DNA of 64,000 nucleotides, taken from contig NZ_MKQD01000038.1 of NCBI RefSeq assembly GCF_001913705.1, positions 62,001 to 126,000 of the forward strand, given 5' to 3'. The notes below the pieces were generated by a model, which was not told the DNA's origin, ran no database searches, and worked only from the letters and a program-made list of their open reading frames with translations. Shown here piece by piece: positions 8,076 through 18,702 of the stretch. This stretch comes from Thalassotalea sp. PP2-459. Lineage in GTDB: Bacteria; Pseudomonadota; Gammaproteobacteria; Enterobacterales; Alteromonadaceae. The number at the start of each line of letters is the position of its first letter. Within the stretch, counting starts at the first letter, position 1. Made by a program: the position numbers and the translations under genes.

Positions 8076-10814
8076 CTATTTTTCAACTTTCGACATATCG
8101 CCCGCTTTAATAATCGCAAATGCCTCTACTGATAAGTATTTACGCATCACGTTATTAATATCTTCTGCCGTTAACTTCGCAATTTGTGCTTCATATTTTT
8201 TACTAAATTGCATCGTGCGATCTAAACGAAGATTTGTATTTAGCTTGCCTGCTAGTTCCCGATCTTGAGAACGACTCACTTTACGTCCTTGCAACATGCC
8301 AGACTTGGCCGCAGCGACTTCTTCATCGGTAAAGCCATCTTTAAGCATACGCGCAACTTCTTCTTTAAAGCCTACTTCCACTTTTGCTAAGTTTTGCGGT
8401 GCACAAATAGCGTATGCCCCAAGTGACGCTCGCTCATCAAAATCACTAATATTTATAAATGAACCAGCACCATAGCTTAAACCATCTTTTTGTCTCAAGC
8501 GGGTTGCTAAGCGACTGTTTAAGAAACCACCACCTAACATATAATTCCCCATGGTTAGCGCGGGTGCATCAGGGTGGTTTTGTCCAACAGGAATACTAAT
8601 TGATGCGACAAAGGTTGCATTTTCCTTGTCTGGTGTATCAAAGGTCATTGCTTCGTTTGATAGTTTTTTGTAAGGGTTATCAATGCGGGCATAATCCTTA
8701 CTACTTTGCCAGTTAGTCGTCATTTCATCTAATACTTTAGTGGTCGCAGCTTCATCAAAATCACCTACGACAGTAATTTGCATACTAGATGCACCATAGA
8801 AGTCTTTATGGAACTGACGAACATCTTCTAAAGTTACAGCACCTAATGCCGCTAACATTTCTTCAAATGTCGGTACATAGTTTGGGTGTCCTTTTGGAAA
8901 AGGACTTTGATGACGAGAATATGCTTTAAAAGCGATACGCTGTGGATCTTGCAATTGCTGCTCGATTCCAACTTTCGTTTCACTCTTGTACAGCTCGAAC
9001 TCTTTTTCACTAAACGCTGGCTTTTGTAGTACTTCACCAACGAGTTTTAACGTATCATCTAAGTTTTTGCGTGTCGTATTTACGGTAACATACGCATATG
9101 TATCACCACCGCCAACACTCACTTGCGCTTCTAACTTATCAAACGCTTCTTTAAGCTGTTCACGCGTATAATTCTCAGTGCCTCGCATTAACATAGCGCC
9201 CGTTGCATCACCAACAGCATTTAGACCTTGTAAAGAAAGTAAGTCACCCATTTGCAAATTAACTTGTACAACAACCGACTCGCCTCGTGTTTTCTTAGGC
9301 AGTAACGCTATTTGCACACCAGTGTCTAATTTACTCGTTTCAGTGCGCGCATCAATATTATCATGAGATGGTTCAAAAGCTTCACCTTGCGCTACAGCTT
9401 TACGGCCTTTATAGTCTTTGACCATTGCTGATACACTTTCAACATGTGGAATGTCAACACGCTCAGGGTTTTCAGCAGGAATAAACTTACCTAGTGTTCT
9501 GTTATTACGCGTAATATAACTAGCAGCAACACGGTTGACATCTTCAGCTGTAACACTTTCAATACGATCACGGTTTAAGAAAAGTAAACGCCAATCACCC
9601 ATACCTAGCCATTCACTTAATTCCATGGCAATACGCTCTGATGAATTAAAGGCTAATTTGGTATTTTTTAAAATGGTGCGTTTGGCTCGTTCAACTTCTT
9701 CTGAGGTAATTGGTTTATCGCTAATACCTTCTAACGTTGAAATAAGTGCAGTTTCAGTTTTCGCTAAATCGTTTGCTTTATCTACTTCTGCCATAAAAAT
9801 GGCAACACCTGGCTCAGCCCACTGAAAATTAAAACCAAACGCGTTGCTCGCCAGTTTCTGCTCAACAAGTGATTTATGTAACCGCCCTGTTGCCTGCGCT
9901 GAAAGTACTTCATTTAATACATCAATCGCAGCAAAGTCAGGATGCGACCCTGCTGGTACATGATAAACAGCACCAATCATTTGTGCATCACCTACACGGC
10001 GTACCGTCACATAGCGTTCACCGTCTTGTGCGGGTTCACGGGTATATAACGGTTGAATCACGCGTGTTGGTTTAGCAATTTTACCAAACGTTGCGTTGAT
10101 TTTTTCCAACATCGTATCTACATCAAACTTACCTGCGACAGTTAATGTGGCGTTATCTGGTTGATAATATTTACGGTAGAAAGCTTGTAAACGGTCAATT
10201 GGCACATTTTCTAAATCTGCTCGAGCGCCAATAGTAGACTTACCATAATTATGCCATTCATATGCTGCTGCCAACATACGTTGTAAGGTAATTCTAAACG
10301 GGTTGTTTTCACCACGTTCAAATTCATTACGTACCACAGTCATTTCACTGTCCAAATCTTTTTTGGCAATGAACGAATTAACCATACGATCTGATTCCAT
10401 GCTCAATGCCCAGTCGATGTTCTCTTCTGTGGCAGCAAAGGTTTCAAAGTAGTTAGTACGATCGGTCCACGTGGTGCCATTTGGTCTTGCACCATGAGAA
10501 CTTAATTCTGCAGGAATATCTTTGTGCTTTGGCGTGCCTTTAAAGACAAGATGCTCTAACAAATGAGCCATACCCGTCTCACCATAGTTTTCATGTTTAG
10601 AGCCAACGTGGTAAGTAACATTAACAGTGACAGTTTCTTTCGTATTATCTGGAAACAACAGTACTTGTAATCCATTATCTAGGCGGTATTCAGAAATCCC
10701 TTCTACCGAAGTCACTTGTTTAATTTTATCGGCAAAGACCGATGGCGAAAGTGTGGTAATACAAATAGAAGCAGCAATGGCTATTTGTGACGGTTTACAC
10801 CATTTTTTTAACAT
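8076..10814 (-). CDS. Secreted M16 family zinc metallopeptidase (two-domain pitrilysin/PqqL type)
   Basis: A 912-residue exported protease of the insulinase family. Residues 1-28 look like a signal peptide ending in PSVFA, so the enzyme is periplasmic or attached to the envelope. The zinc motif HLLEH is at His84-Glu87-His88, followed by VRNEFERGENNP with the downstream zinc Glu. The second half (about 480-900) repeats the M16 fold without a zinc motif, as in other paired M16 enzymes, and has the C-terminal R/Y-type segment GLSYGAG. It stands alone with its own terminator. Substrates are unknown; related enzymes degrade peptides. The ATG at 10814 is preceded by an AAAGGG-like Shine-Dalgarno site. 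Confidence 0.93.
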   Translation of the reverse strand: MLKKWCKPSQIAIAASICITTLSPSVFADKIKQVTSVEGISEYRLDNGLQVLLFPDNTKETVTVNVTYHVGSKHENYGETGMAHLLEHLVFKGTPKHKDIPAELSSHGARPNGTTWTDRTNYFETFAATEENIDWALSMESDRMVNSFIAKKDLDSEMTVVRNEFERGENNPFRITLQRMLAAAYEWHNYGKSTIGARADLENVPIDRLQAFYRKYYQPDNATLTVAGKFDVDTMLEKINATFGKIAKPTRVIQPLYTREPAQDGERYVTVRRVGDAQMIGAVYHVPAGSHPDFAAIDVLNEVLSAQATGRLHKSLVEQKLASNAFGFNFQWAEPGVAIFMAEVDKANDLAKTETALISTLEGISDKPITSEEVERAKRTILKNTKLAFNSSERIAMELSEWLGMGDWRLLFLNRDRIESVTAEDVNRVAASYITRNNRTLGKFIPAENPERVDIPHVESVSAMVKDYKGRKAVAQGEAFEPSHDNIDARTETSKLDTGVQIALLPKKTRGESVVVQVNLQMGDLLSLQGLNAVGDATGAMLMRGTENYTREQLKEAFDKLEAQVSVGGGDTYAYVTVNTTRKNLDDTLKLVGEVLQKPAFSEKEFELYKSETKVGIEQQLQDPQRIAFKAYSRHQSPFPKGHPNYVPTFEEMLAALGAVTLEDVRQFHKDFYGASSMQITVVGDFDEAATTKVLDEMTTNWQSSKDYARIDNPYKKLSNEAMTFDTPDKENATFVASISIPVGQNHPDAPALTMGNYMLGGGFLNSRLATRLRQKDGLSYGAGSFINISDFDERASLGAYAICAPQNLAKVEVGFKEEVARMLKDGFTDEEVAAAKSGMLQGRKVSRSQDRELAGKLNTNLRLDRTMQFSKKYEAQIAKLTAEDINNVMRKYLSVEAFAIIKAGDMSKVEK

Positions 10815-10998
10815 TATTATTCCCTTTTTTTTATCGTAGTATAATCAATGTAGCAAATTGTTAATGTGCTGTTAAAGAAAGACTAAAAATAACAAAAGAT
10901 AGAATGTAATAATATGTAAATTTTATTCGACACTTTATATAAGGTAATAGAAGGTGGGTAATAGAATAAAGGTGAAGGTGAAAGTACAGATGAAAAAT

Positions 10999-11030
10999 AA
11001 CGGTAGCAAGCTTTAATTCATGCTACCGTT
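10999..11030 (-). terminator. Terminator overlapping the stop codon of the 48-residue gene
   Basis: Stem AACGGTAGCA (10999-11008) / TGCTACCGTT (11021-11030), followed on the minus strand by ATTTTTCAT. The stop codon of the small gene (11013-11015) lies in the loop, so the gene and the terminator form one compact unit. Confidence 0.8.
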
Positions 11031-11159
11031 ATGGGTACAGTTTACGTCTTGATTTTCTTGTATAAAGTGCATCAAACGACGGTTGTTCACTTTTACTTTA
11101 TGCCGATTCATTAAACGTTTTCGTTGCGTTGAATGCGACACTTTTCGTGCTTTTTGCAT
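11013..11159 (-). CDS. Small basic protein of 48 residues, unknown function
   Basis: This short frame reads MQKARKVSHSTQRKRLMNRH at the start and ends in NCTHNGSMN. It is strongly basic in its first 30 residues (about 13 Lys, Arg or His), has no membrane segment and has one cysteine near the end. The evidence that it is a gene: an AGGAG Shine-Dalgarno site 8 nt before the ATG, a clear rho-independent terminator in which the stop codon sits, and a promoter-like region with an operator-like inverted repeat upstream. It lies between the M16 protease and mltF genes, both on the same strand. I do not recognise the family. A nucleic-acid or ribosome-binding role would fit the charge, but this is only a guess. 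Confidence 0.65.
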   Translation of the reverse strand: MQKARKVSHSTQRKRLMNRHKVKVNNRRLMHFIQENQDVNCTHNGSMN

Positions 11160-11202
11160 ATGATATTCTCCTATTAATATTATGATGCTTGTTGCTACTC
11201 AA

Positions 11203-11260
11203 TATAGACACGATTCACTTAAAAACGTTCAACAAACATACTCTATATATGGTGTCTATA
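11203..11260 (-). promoter_or_regulatory. Promoter and 9-bp inverted repeat upstream of the 48-residue gene
   Basis: The arms TATAGACAC (11203-11211) and GTGTCTATA (11252-11260) are separated by 40 bp. On the minus strand a -35-like TTGAAC lies between them, and the promoter-proximal arm overlaps a -10-like TCTATA about 18 bp downstream. This layout is that of a promoter flanked by operator half sites. Confidence 0.4.
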
Positions 11261-11384
11261 GGTATTATTATCAAGAGAATATATGACAGTTTCATGAAAT
11301 GCTGTCTGTTTAATGTAAGAAAATATCTCCATTTAATCGTTCACGACTATTTATGATTAAAATTAGTCTGAACCGTAAGTGTTG

Positions 11385-12878
11385 TTACTCGCCTTTTGGC
11401 AGTTCAGGGCTGTGCTTTTCGATTGCTGATACATTAGGGTTAGCATTGGTGAGTTCTTGTTGCTCTAACGCCTCAAGCAACAGCTGTTGCTCAGCTTCTT
11501 GTTGTTTCTCATCCATCCAAGTTAAGGTATCGTAATAGCGTCGAATGTTTTCCACGTAATTCACGGGTTCATCACCCCGCGCATAACCATAGCGAGTAAA
11601 CTTATAATACTTTTTCTGTTTTAATAGTGGTAACCGCTGTTTAACATCCACCCAACGATCAGGGTCTCCCCCTTGCAAACGCGTGATCTCTCTCGCATCA
11701 TTTAAATGACCAAGTCCAACATTATAGGATGCTAAGGCAAACCATAACCTGTCTGGATGTGGTATTCTATCAGGCATGCGATCAAACATTTGTTGAAAAT
11801 ATTTAGCCCCACCTTGAATACTTTGCTCGGCATCGATTCTACTTTTAATTCCCATTTGCTTGGCAGTCGGTAACGTTAACATCATCATACCTCTTACCCC
11901 TGTATGAGATCTTGCTCTTGGGTTCCAATGTGACTCTTGGTAGCTGATAGCAGCCAGCAATCGCCAATCGATATCTTGTGCATATTTTTCAAAAAGCGGA
12001 CGATATTGTGGTAGTTTTGCATCAACTGCTTTAATAAAAGTACGAGTATCTACATAATTAAACTGTTCTACATGACCAAAATACTTATCATCAAGGGCTA
12101 ATAAAGTACCGTTATGATGAATGTCGCCAAAAAATTCAATCATACTTGCCAAAATTGAATCATCGCCTTCTTTGCGAACCGGCCACGCGATCAGCTCTGA
12201 CGCCTGGAGGGTAAAACCAATACTAATTTCAGGATAATATCGGCGGCTAACGGCAAGCGTATGGCTATCGATGATCGTATAGTCAAACTCGTCATTTAAA
12301 ATACGGATCAGTACTTCTTCGCTGTCTAATTCTTCAGTTTCTTGCCATGTAAGTGTCGGGAAAGTTTGTTGAATAGTTTGTAAATTTTCAACATGGCTTG
12401 AGTTAGCGGTAACTATCAACTTACCTGTTAAATCTTCTAATTTCCTAGGGCGCTTATTCCCTTGTTTAAAAACAAGTTTTTGACTAATACGATTATAGCT
12501 AGGTGCAAAATTATAACGCTGTAGCCGTTTATCTGTAATGGTTAACCCTGCTGCTAAAAAATCAACCTCGCCGCTATCAAGCAAAGCAAAAAGCTCTGCT
12601 AAGCTATAACTAGCAACTATTTTTAATTCCACTCCTAGATAATCAGCATATTTTTTTGCTAATTCATATTCAAAGCCTGTTTCACCTTCTGGGCCGATAT
12701 AATAACTCGTTAATCCATAAAGGGTACCAACAGTGATATAACCTTGTTTGGCAACGTTCACCAGCCCTGATTGTTCAGACTTTTTTTGACAACCGCTCAA
12801 CGTAAAAATAAACGGTAGACATAACAACCAAACAAGGAATATATTGCGAAAATATTTAAAGTGTACAACGTTCATCAT
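11385..12878 (-). CDS. mltF: Membrane-bound lytic murein transglycosylase F
   Basis: MltF cleaves peptidoglycan glycan strands with formation of 1,6-anhydromuropeptides and sits in the outer membrane as a lipoprotein. The 497 residues start with a lipoprotein signal whose lipobox is LSGC at Cys30. A solute-binding-protein-like domain (about 40-270) follows, and then a C-terminal SLT goose-lysozyme domain with the catalytic Glu in [12 protein letters not shown] near residue 313 and [11 protein letters not shown] after it. mltF diverging from purL is the same arrangement as in E. coli. The C-terminal 40 residues are a Glu/Gln-rich tail outside the SLT domain. Confidence 0.95.
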   Translation of the reverse strand: MMNVVHFKYFRNIFLVWLLCLPFIFTLSGCQKKSEQSGLVNVAKQGYITVGTLYGLTSYYIGPEGETGFEYELAKKYADYLGVELKIVASYSLAELFALLDSGEVDFLAAGLTITDKRLQRYNFAPSYNRISQKLVFKQGNKRPRKLEDLTGKLIVTANSSHVENLQTIQQTFPTLTWQETEELDSEEVLIRILNDEFDYTIIDSHTLAVSRRYYPEISIGFTLQASELIAWPVRKEGDDSILASMIEFFGDIHHNGTLLALDDKYFGHVEQFNYVDTRTFIKAVDAKLPQYRPLFEKYAQDIDWRLLAAISYQESHWNPRARSHTGVRGMMMLTLPTAKQMGIKSRIDAEQSIQGGAKYFQQMFDRMPDRIPHPDRLWFALASYNVGLGHLNDAREITRLQGGDPDRWVDVKQRLPLLKQKKYYKFTRYGYARGDEPVNYVENIRRYYDTLTWMDEKQQEAEQQLLLEALEQQELTNANPNVSAIEKHSPELPKGE

Positions 12879-12974
12879 TCCATTGTGGCGTGCTTTTATT
12901 GTTTATCAAAGTCTTTTTTTTCATTTCCGGAAAACAAGCATGGAATTTTTTTTACTATTGCCCTGCTTTTACAC

Positions 12975-12980
12975 TATAAT
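12975..12980 (+). promoter_or_regulatory. Candidate -10 box of purL
   Basis: A consensus TATAAT lies 47 bp before the purL ATG and is followed by a GC-rich ACGCGCG stretch. The hexamer 17 bp upstream (TTACTA) is a poor -35. No PurR-type palindrome (ACGCAAACGTTTGCGT-like) was seen. Confidence 0.5.
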
Positions 12981-13027
12981 ACGCGCGATTTTTATTCCAA
13001 TAAATCCAACCTTGGTGAATACATAAT

Positions 13028-16000
13028 ATGGCGATGTTGATTCAAACCCTTCGTGGCGCTCCAGCCTTATCTGATTTTCGTATCAAGAAATTACTTGATC
13101 AGTGTGCTGAACTTAGCCTTCCTGTCACAGATATTTATGCAGAGTATACGCATTTTGCACACTTAACTGCTGAGCTTAACGAACAAGAAACACACGTATT
13201 AGCAAAGCTGCTAACGTACGGTCCTAGCATTGAAGAACATGAACCAGTAGGTAAGCTACTATTGGTTACCCCTCGCCCTGGTACTATTTCACCTTGGTCA
13301 TCAAAATCTACTGATATTGCCCATAACTGTGGGTTAGATAAAGTCGTTCGCCTTGAAAGAGGTCTTGCTTATTATGTTCAAAGTTCAGCGCTAAGTGCAC
13401 AACAAGAGCAACAATTAAACGGTTTGATTCATGACCGCATGATGGAAGTGATTTTTAGTGACGCACAACAAGCACAAACACTTTTTGCAACAGCAGAACC
13501 CGGTAAACTTAACGCCGTTGATGTGTTATCAGGTGGCCGTAAAGCACTTGCAAATGCCAATATCGAATTAGGTTTAGCACTTGCTGATGACGAAATTGAT
13601 TACTTAGTTGAAAATTTCATCAAGCTTGGTCGCAACCCTAACGATATCGAGCTTTATATGTTTGCCCAAGCAAACTCAGAACATTGTCGTCACAAAATAT
13701 TTAATGCTGATTGGACAATCGACGGCGAACAACAACCTAAATCATTATTTAAAATGATTAAGAATACGTATGAAACCAACCCAGATTACGTATTAAGCGC
13801 ATATAAAGATAACGCTGCAGTGATGGTTGGCTCTGAAGGTGGACGTTTCTTCCCGCACCCTGAATCAAAAGAATATGGTTACAACCACGAAGATATTCAA
13901 ATTTTAATGAAGGTTGAAACCCATAATCACCCTACAGCTATTTCACCTTACCCAGGTGCAGCTACCGGCTCAGGCGGTGAAATTCGTGACGAAGGCGCAA
14001 CAGGCATTGGTTCTAAACCTAAAGCAGGTTTAGTAGGATTTACCGTATCTAACTTACGCATTCCTAACTTTGAGCAGCCTTGGGAAACAGACTTTGGTAA
14101 GCCAGAACGTATAGTATCTGCCTTAGACATTATGGTTGAAGGTCCATTAGGTGGCGCAGCATTTAACAACGAATTTGGTCGTCCTAATATTCTTGGTTAT
14201 TTCCGCACTTATGAAGAACAAGTAGATTCATTCAACGGTAAAGAAGTACGTGGTTACCATAAACCAATAATGCTTGCCGGTGGTTTAGGTAATATACGTG
14301 ATGAGCATGTACAAAAAGGTGAAATTAATGTTGGCGCAAACCTCATTGCTTTAGGCGGCCCAGCCATGAACATTGGTTTAGGCGGTGGCGCTGCTTCGTC
14401 AATGGCATCAGGTCAATCTGCTGAAAACCTTGACTTTGCTTCTGTGCAGCGTGAAAACCCAGAGATGGAACGTCGTTGTCAGGAAGTAATCGACCGCTGT
14501 TGGCAATTAGGTGACGAAAACCCTATTTTATTTATTCATGATGTTGGTGCTGGCGGTTTATCTAACGCCTTCCCAGAGCTTGTAGCTGATGGTGGACGCG
14601 GTGGCAACTTTGAATTACGCAACGTACCTAACGACGAGCTTAGCATGTCACCCTTAGAGATCTGGTGTAATGAATCTCAAGAGCGTTATGTATTAGCAGT
14701 TTCAGATGAAAAACTAGCCCAGTTTGAAGCTATTTGTCAACGTGAGCGAGCACCATTTGCTGTTGTAGGTAAAGCAACCGAAGAAGAGCATTTAACATTA
14801 ACTGATGAACATTTTGCAGACGATGAGCAGTTAAATAAACCGATTGATTTATCATTAGATCTTTTACTAGGTAAACCCCCTAAAATGCACCGCAACGTGC
14901 AAAGCAAAACCAAAACAGGTGCGGCATTAAACTTAACCAATGTATCTGTTGCTGATGCTGCTGATCGTATTTTACGTTTACCAACTATTGCTGAAAAAAC
15001 CTTTTTGATCACTATTGGTGATCGCAGTGTTACTGGTATGGTTGCCCGCGATCAAATGGTTGGCCCTTGGCAAGTTCCGGTTGCAGATTGTGCCGTTACA
15101 ACTGCTGCTCTTGATTCTTATCACGGCGAAGCAATGTCAATGGGTGAACGAACACCGGTTGCCCTACTCAATTATGGTGCTTCTGCACGATTAGCCGTTG
15201 CTGAATCTCTTACTAATATTGCCTCCGCAGATATTGGCGATTTAAATCGAATTAAATTTTCTGCAAACTGGATGGCTGCAGCTGGACACCCCGGTGAAGA
15301 CGCTGGTCTATATGAAGCGGTTAAAGCCGTTGGTGAAGAACTTTGTCCGGCACTCGGCTTAACCATTCCTGTTGGTAAAGACTCCATGTCAATGAAAACT
15401 AAATGGCAAGAGAACGGTGAAGAAAAAGCGGTAACCTCTCCACTTTCGTTAGTGATCACTGCATTTGGTCGTGTTGAAGATGTACGTAAAACCGTCACAC
15501 CTCAATTACGCATTGATAAAGGCGAAAGCCGCTTGATCGCCATTGACCTATCCAACGGTAAAAACCGTTTAGGTGGTTCGTGCTTAGCACAAGTCTACAA
15601 ACAATTAGGCACTGAAACACCCGATGTCGACAGCCCAGAAACATTAAAAGGTTTCTTCAATGCTATTCAATCGCTTGTCGCAGACGAAAAACTACTGGCT
15701 TATCATGATAGAAGTGATGGTGGGTTATTTACTTCTGTCGTTGAAATGGCCTTCGCTGGCCATACCGGGGTAGACATTGATTTAACCGCATTTTCTGGTG
15801 ATGATTTAAGTATATTATTCAGCGAAGAATTAGGCGCCGTTATCCAAGTTCGGGATCAAGATATTGATGATGTAAACCAAGTGTTTGAACAACATGGCAT
15901 TGCTGCGCTTTGCACAGATATCGGTGGTATCAATAATGATGACACCATTCGATTTACCCGAAATGGTGAGACAGTATTAGAAAATAGCCGTACTTATTTC

Positions 16001-16957
16001 CGTACGGTTTGGGCAGAAACAACACTTAGAATGCAAGCAATGCGTGATAACCCTGAGTGTGCTCAACAAGAATTCGACGTTAAATTCGATACGGAAGATC
16101 CAGGTTTAAACGTGTCATTATCTTATGATATTAACGACGATATCGTTGCTGATTTAATCGCAAAAGATGCACAAACAGGGAATAACCCTAAAGTGGCTAT
16201 TTTACGTGAGCAAGGTGTTAACTCACACGTTGAAATGGCTGCAGTATTTGATCGTGCAGGTTTTAAAGCGATTGACGTGCATATGTCAGATGTACTTGCT
16301 GGCCGTGTAGATTTGGCGGATTTTAAAGGCCTTGTTGCTTGTGGCGGTTTCTCATACGGTGACGTACTAGGCGCTGGTGAGGGATGGGCGAAATCAATTT
16401 TGTTTAATGCTAATGCTCGTGAGATGTTTAAAACCTTCTTCCACCGCGAAGATACATTCTCTTTAGGTATTTGTAACGGTTGCCAAATGTTATCTAACTT
16501 GAAAGAAATTATTCCAGGTGCTGAATCATGGCCTCATTTCGTGCAAAATGCATCTGAACGTTTTGAAGCGCGTTTTTCATTAGTTGAAATACAAGAAAGC
16601 CCTTCAATTTTCTTCAAAGGAATGGAAGGTTCACGCATGCCAATCGCGGTTTCACACGGTGAAGGCCGCGCTGAATTTATCAGTGAAGAAGCAATAGGTA
16701 CTGCTAATGATTCTGGCACGGTTGCCATGCGTTTCGTCAATAATTATGGTGATATCACTGAAACCTACCCTGCAAACCCTAATGGCTCACCTGACGGTAT
16801 TACCTCATTAACAACTACTGATGGCCGTGTAACCATTATGATGCCACATCCTGAGCGTGTATTTCGTACCGTAGCAAACTCGTGGCACCCTGATGAATGG
16901 CACGAAGATTCACCTTGGGTAAGAATGTTCCGCAATGCTCGTCAGTTTATTGGTTAA
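13028..16957 (+). CDS. purL: Phosphoribosylformylglycinamidine synthase PurL (large single-chain form)
   Basis: PurL makes FGAM from FGAR, glutamine and ATP in step 4 of de novo purine synthesis. The 1309-residue protein is the large form of proteobacteria. It has an N-terminal PurS-like part, two AIRS-type synthase halves ([21 protein letters not shown] near 300 and [10 protein letters not shown] near 780), and a C-terminal class I glutamine amidotransferase with nucleophile Cys1149 in GICNGCQ and the His/Glu pair in MPHPERVFR near the end. Length compares with 1295 in E. coli. It is a single-gene unit with its own promoter region and terminator. Confidence 0.98.
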   Translation: MAMLIQTLRGAPALSDFRIKKLLDQCAELSLPVTDIYAEYTHFAHLTAELNEQETHVLAKLLTYGPSIEEHEPVGKLLLVTPRPGTISPWSSKSTDIAHNCGLDKVVRLERGLAYYVQSSALSAQQEQQLNGLIHDRMMEVIFSDAQQAQTLFATAEPGKLNAVDVLSGGRKALANANIELGLALADDEIDYLVENFIKLGRNPNDIELYMFAQANSEHCRHKIFNADWTIDGEQQPKSLFKMIKNTYETNPDYVLSAYKDNAAVMVGSEGGRFFPHPESKEYGYNHEDIQILMKVETHNHPTAISPYPGAATGSGGEIRDEGATGIGSKPKAGLVGFTVSNLRIPNFEQPWETDFGKPERIVSALDIMVEGPLGGAAFNNEFGRPNILGYFRTYEEQVDSFNGKEVRGYHKPIMLAGGLGNIRDEHVQKGEINVGANLIALGGPAMNIGLGGGAASSMASGQSAENLDFASVQRENPEMERRCQEVIDRCWQLGDENPILFIHDVGAGGLSNAFPELVADGGRGGNFELRNVPNDELSMSPLEIWCNESQERYVLAVSDEKLAQFEAICQRERAPFAVVGKATEEEHLTLTDEHFADDEQLNKPIDLSLDLLLGKPPKMHRNVQSKTKTGAALNLTNVSVADAADRILRLPTIAEKTFLITIGDRSVTGMVARDQMVGPWQVPVADCAVTTAALDSYHGEAMSMGERTPVALLNYGASARLAVAESLTNIASADIGDLNRIKFSANWMAAAGHPGEDAGLYEAVKAVGEELCPALGLTIPVGKDSMSMKTKWQENGEEKAVTSPLSLVITAFGRVEDVRKTVTPQLRIDKGESRLIAIDLSNGKNRLGGSCLAQVYKQLGTETPDVDSPETLKGFFNAIQSLVADEKLLAYHDRSDGGLFTSVVEMAFAGHTGVDIDLTAFSGDDLSILFSEELGAVIQVRDQDIDDVNQVFEQHGIAALCTDIGGINNDDTIRFTRNGETVLENSRTYFRTVWAETTLRMQAMRDNPECAQQEFDVKFDTEDPGLNVSLSYDINDDIVADLIAKDAQTGNNPKVAILREQGVNSHVEMAAVFDRAGFKAIDVHMSDVLAGRVDLADFKGLVACGGFSYGDVLGAGEGWAKSILFNANAREMFKTFFHREDTFSLGICNGCQMLSNLKEIIPGAESWPHFVQNASERFEARFSLVEIQESPSIFFKGMEGSRMPIAVSHGEGRAEFISEEAIGTANDSGTVAMRFVNNYGDITETYPANPNGSPDGITSLTTTDGRVTIMMPHPERVFRTVANSWHPDEWHEDSPWVRMFRNARQFIG

Positions 16958-17018
16958 GCCTCACTTAACTAGCATTGATTTATAAAGAACTATGCTGAAC
17001 AAGGATTAACGCTAACAA

Positions 17019-17052
17019 ATGGCTCCTTCATATTGAAGGGGCCATTTTTTTT
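17019..17052 (+). terminator. Terminator of purL
   Basis: Stem TGGCTCCTTCA / TGAAGGGGCCA (17020-17044) with one G-T pair and a T8 run directly after it on the plus strand, about 60 bp beyond the purL stop. Confidence 0.9.
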
Positions 17053-17059
17053 AGCCACA

Positions 17060-17089
17060 AAAAAACGGCCCTTGTAAGAGCCGTTTTTT
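17060..17089. terminator. Bidirectional terminator between purL and the bkd operon
   Basis: AAAAAACGGC (17060-17069) pairs with GCCGTTTTTT (17080-17089), with A and T tracts on both sides. It can stop transcription from both purL and the convergent bkd genes. Confidence 0.85.
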
Positions 17090-17126
17090 AAGTTTCACTT
17101 TTTAAGCTGAATGAGCAATAATCATC

Positions 17127-18692
17127 TTAGCTCATGTGAACAAGCATGTTGCTTGGTTCTTCTAAAAACGACTTCCACAAGTTACTGAAGCGGGCAATGG
17201 TACCGCCATCAATCACACGATGATCGCCAGACCAGCTTACTTGCATGATAGAACGAGCTTCAACCTCACCTTGTTGATTAAAACGCGGTAACGTTTGTAA
17301 CTTACCAAGTGCAACAATCGCAGATTCTGGCTTATTAATAATTGGCGTAGCTACCGTGCCACCAATAGCACCGATGTTTGAAATTGAGATTGTGCCTCCT
17401 TTCAAATCAGCTGCTGCAACGCGCCCTGAACGCGCATCATTGGTTAAACGCGTAATATCTTTCGCTAAATCAATAATAGATTTTGTTTGCACCTGTTTAA
17501 CATTTGGTACCAATAAACCAACTTTAGAATCAACGGCCATACCAATATTATGATCATCAAAATAGGTAAGTTCTGTGCAGTCTTCGTTAGGCTGTGAATT
17601 TATCACTGGAAACTCTTTCAATGCTAATGACATTGCTTTCATGAAAAACGGCATCATGGTTAACTTAATGTCTTGTTTAGCATAGACTTCTTTTAGATCA
17701 CCACGAAGCTTGATCAAGTTCGTCATGTCTATTTCTTCACAATAAGTAAAATGAGGAATCGTTGATACTGACGCAACCATCGCTTTAGCCATTGCTGCTT
17801 TTACGCCTCTGATCGCTTCAACACGTGTACCGCCTGTGGCAGTTGATGTTGGTTTATCGTGTTGTTCAGTTGCTGGTGCGTCCTTAAACGCATGTACATC
17901 ATCTTTATAAACTCTGCCTTTCTTGCCACTGCCGGGTATTTCGTGAATGTTTACACCGAGTTCACGAGCAACACGACGAACCGCAGGGCTCGCAACCGCC
18001 TTTTTATTAACGACTTTATTTGCAGTGGTTACGGGGTTTGGTACGTCAGCGGGTGTTGAAGCTGTCGCGGGAGGTACCGGTAACTTTTCATTTTCAGGTA
18101 ACACGGCGGCAGTTGAGTCTTGCGGCTCAGTTAATGCGCGTTCAAGTGAAAATAGCGGCGCATGCACTTTTGCAATTTCGCCTTTCGCGTAATAGAGTTT
18201 TACCACTGTGCCAGAATGCATTGCGGGTATTTGAACTAAGGCTTTATCAGTCATTACATCCGCTACTGGCTGATCTTCTTCAATACTATCGCCTTCTGCA
18301 ACTAACCATTCAACGACCTCACACTCAACAATACCTTCACCAATATCAGGTAAGATAAAATCTTCAACAATAGTACCAGAAGCAGGATCGGCCGCTGGTT
18401 TATTGCTTTTTTCACTAGATTCTGGTTTAGCTTCCACTTGTGACGTTGCGTCACCTTCTGGAGTCATGGCGAATAAAGGCGCATGCACTTTTGCAATTTC
18501 ACCTTTAGCGTAATAAAGCTTATCAACGATGCCTGAATGCATTGCTGGTATTTGAACAAGCGCTTTGTCGGTCATAACGTCGGCAACAGGTTGATCTTCT
18601 TTGATGTGATCACCCTCTTTTACTAGCCACTCAACCAGTTCACATTCAACGATACCTTCTCCGATGTCCGGTAAAATAAAATCAATGCTCAT
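17127..18692 (-). CDS. bkdB: Branched-chain 2-oxoacid dehydrogenase E2 (dihydrolipoamide acyltransferase)
   Basis: E2 forms the core of the branched-chain 2-oxoacid dehydrogenase complex and transfers the acyl group from lipoamide to CoA. The 521 residues hold two nearly identical lipoyl domains (about 1-76 and 111-187), each with the lipoyl lysine in VMTDKALVQIPAMHSG. The peripheral subunit-binding domain follows (about 230-267, SPAVRRVARELGV and GKKGRVYKDDV), then the catalytic domain with the active-site His in WSGDHRVIDGGT near the C-terminus. It is the last gene of the operon after E1 alpha and E1 beta. Two lipoyl domains with the E1 alpha/beta partner type favour branched-chain acids over pyruvate. 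No E3 (lipoamide dehydrogenase) gene is adjacent. Confidence 0.92.
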   Translation of the reverse strand: MSIDFILPDIGEGIVECELVEWLVKEGDHIKEDQPVADVMTDKALVQIPAMHSGIVDKLYYAKGEIAKVHAPLFAMTPEGDATSQVEAKPESSEKSNKPAADPASGTIVEDFILPDIGEGIVECEVVEWLVAEGDSIEEDQPVADVMTDKALVQIPAMHSGTVVKLYYAKGEIAKVHAPLFSLERALTEPQDSTAAVLPENEKLPVPPATASTPADVPNPVTTANKVVNKKAVASPAVRRVARELGVNIHEIPGSGKKGRVYKDDVHAFKDAPATEQHDKPTSTATGGTRVEAIRGVKAAMAKAMVASVSTIPHFTYCEEIDMTNLIKLRGDLKEVYAKQDIKLTMMPFFMKAMSLALKEFPVINSQPNEDCTELTYFDDHNIGMAVDSKVGLLVPNVKQVQTKSIIDLAKDITRLTNDARSGRVAAADLKGGTISISNIGAIGGTVATPIINKPESAIVALGKLQTLPRFNQQGEVEARSIMQVSWSGDHRVIDGGTIARFSNLWKSFLEEPSNMLVHMS

Positions 18693-18702
18693 GTCTTAAA
18701 CC

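Noticed and set aside
13948-15498. Long frames on the minus strand of purL
   Set aside because: They are shadows of the purL reading frame, with no start signals and with compositions typical of antisense frames.
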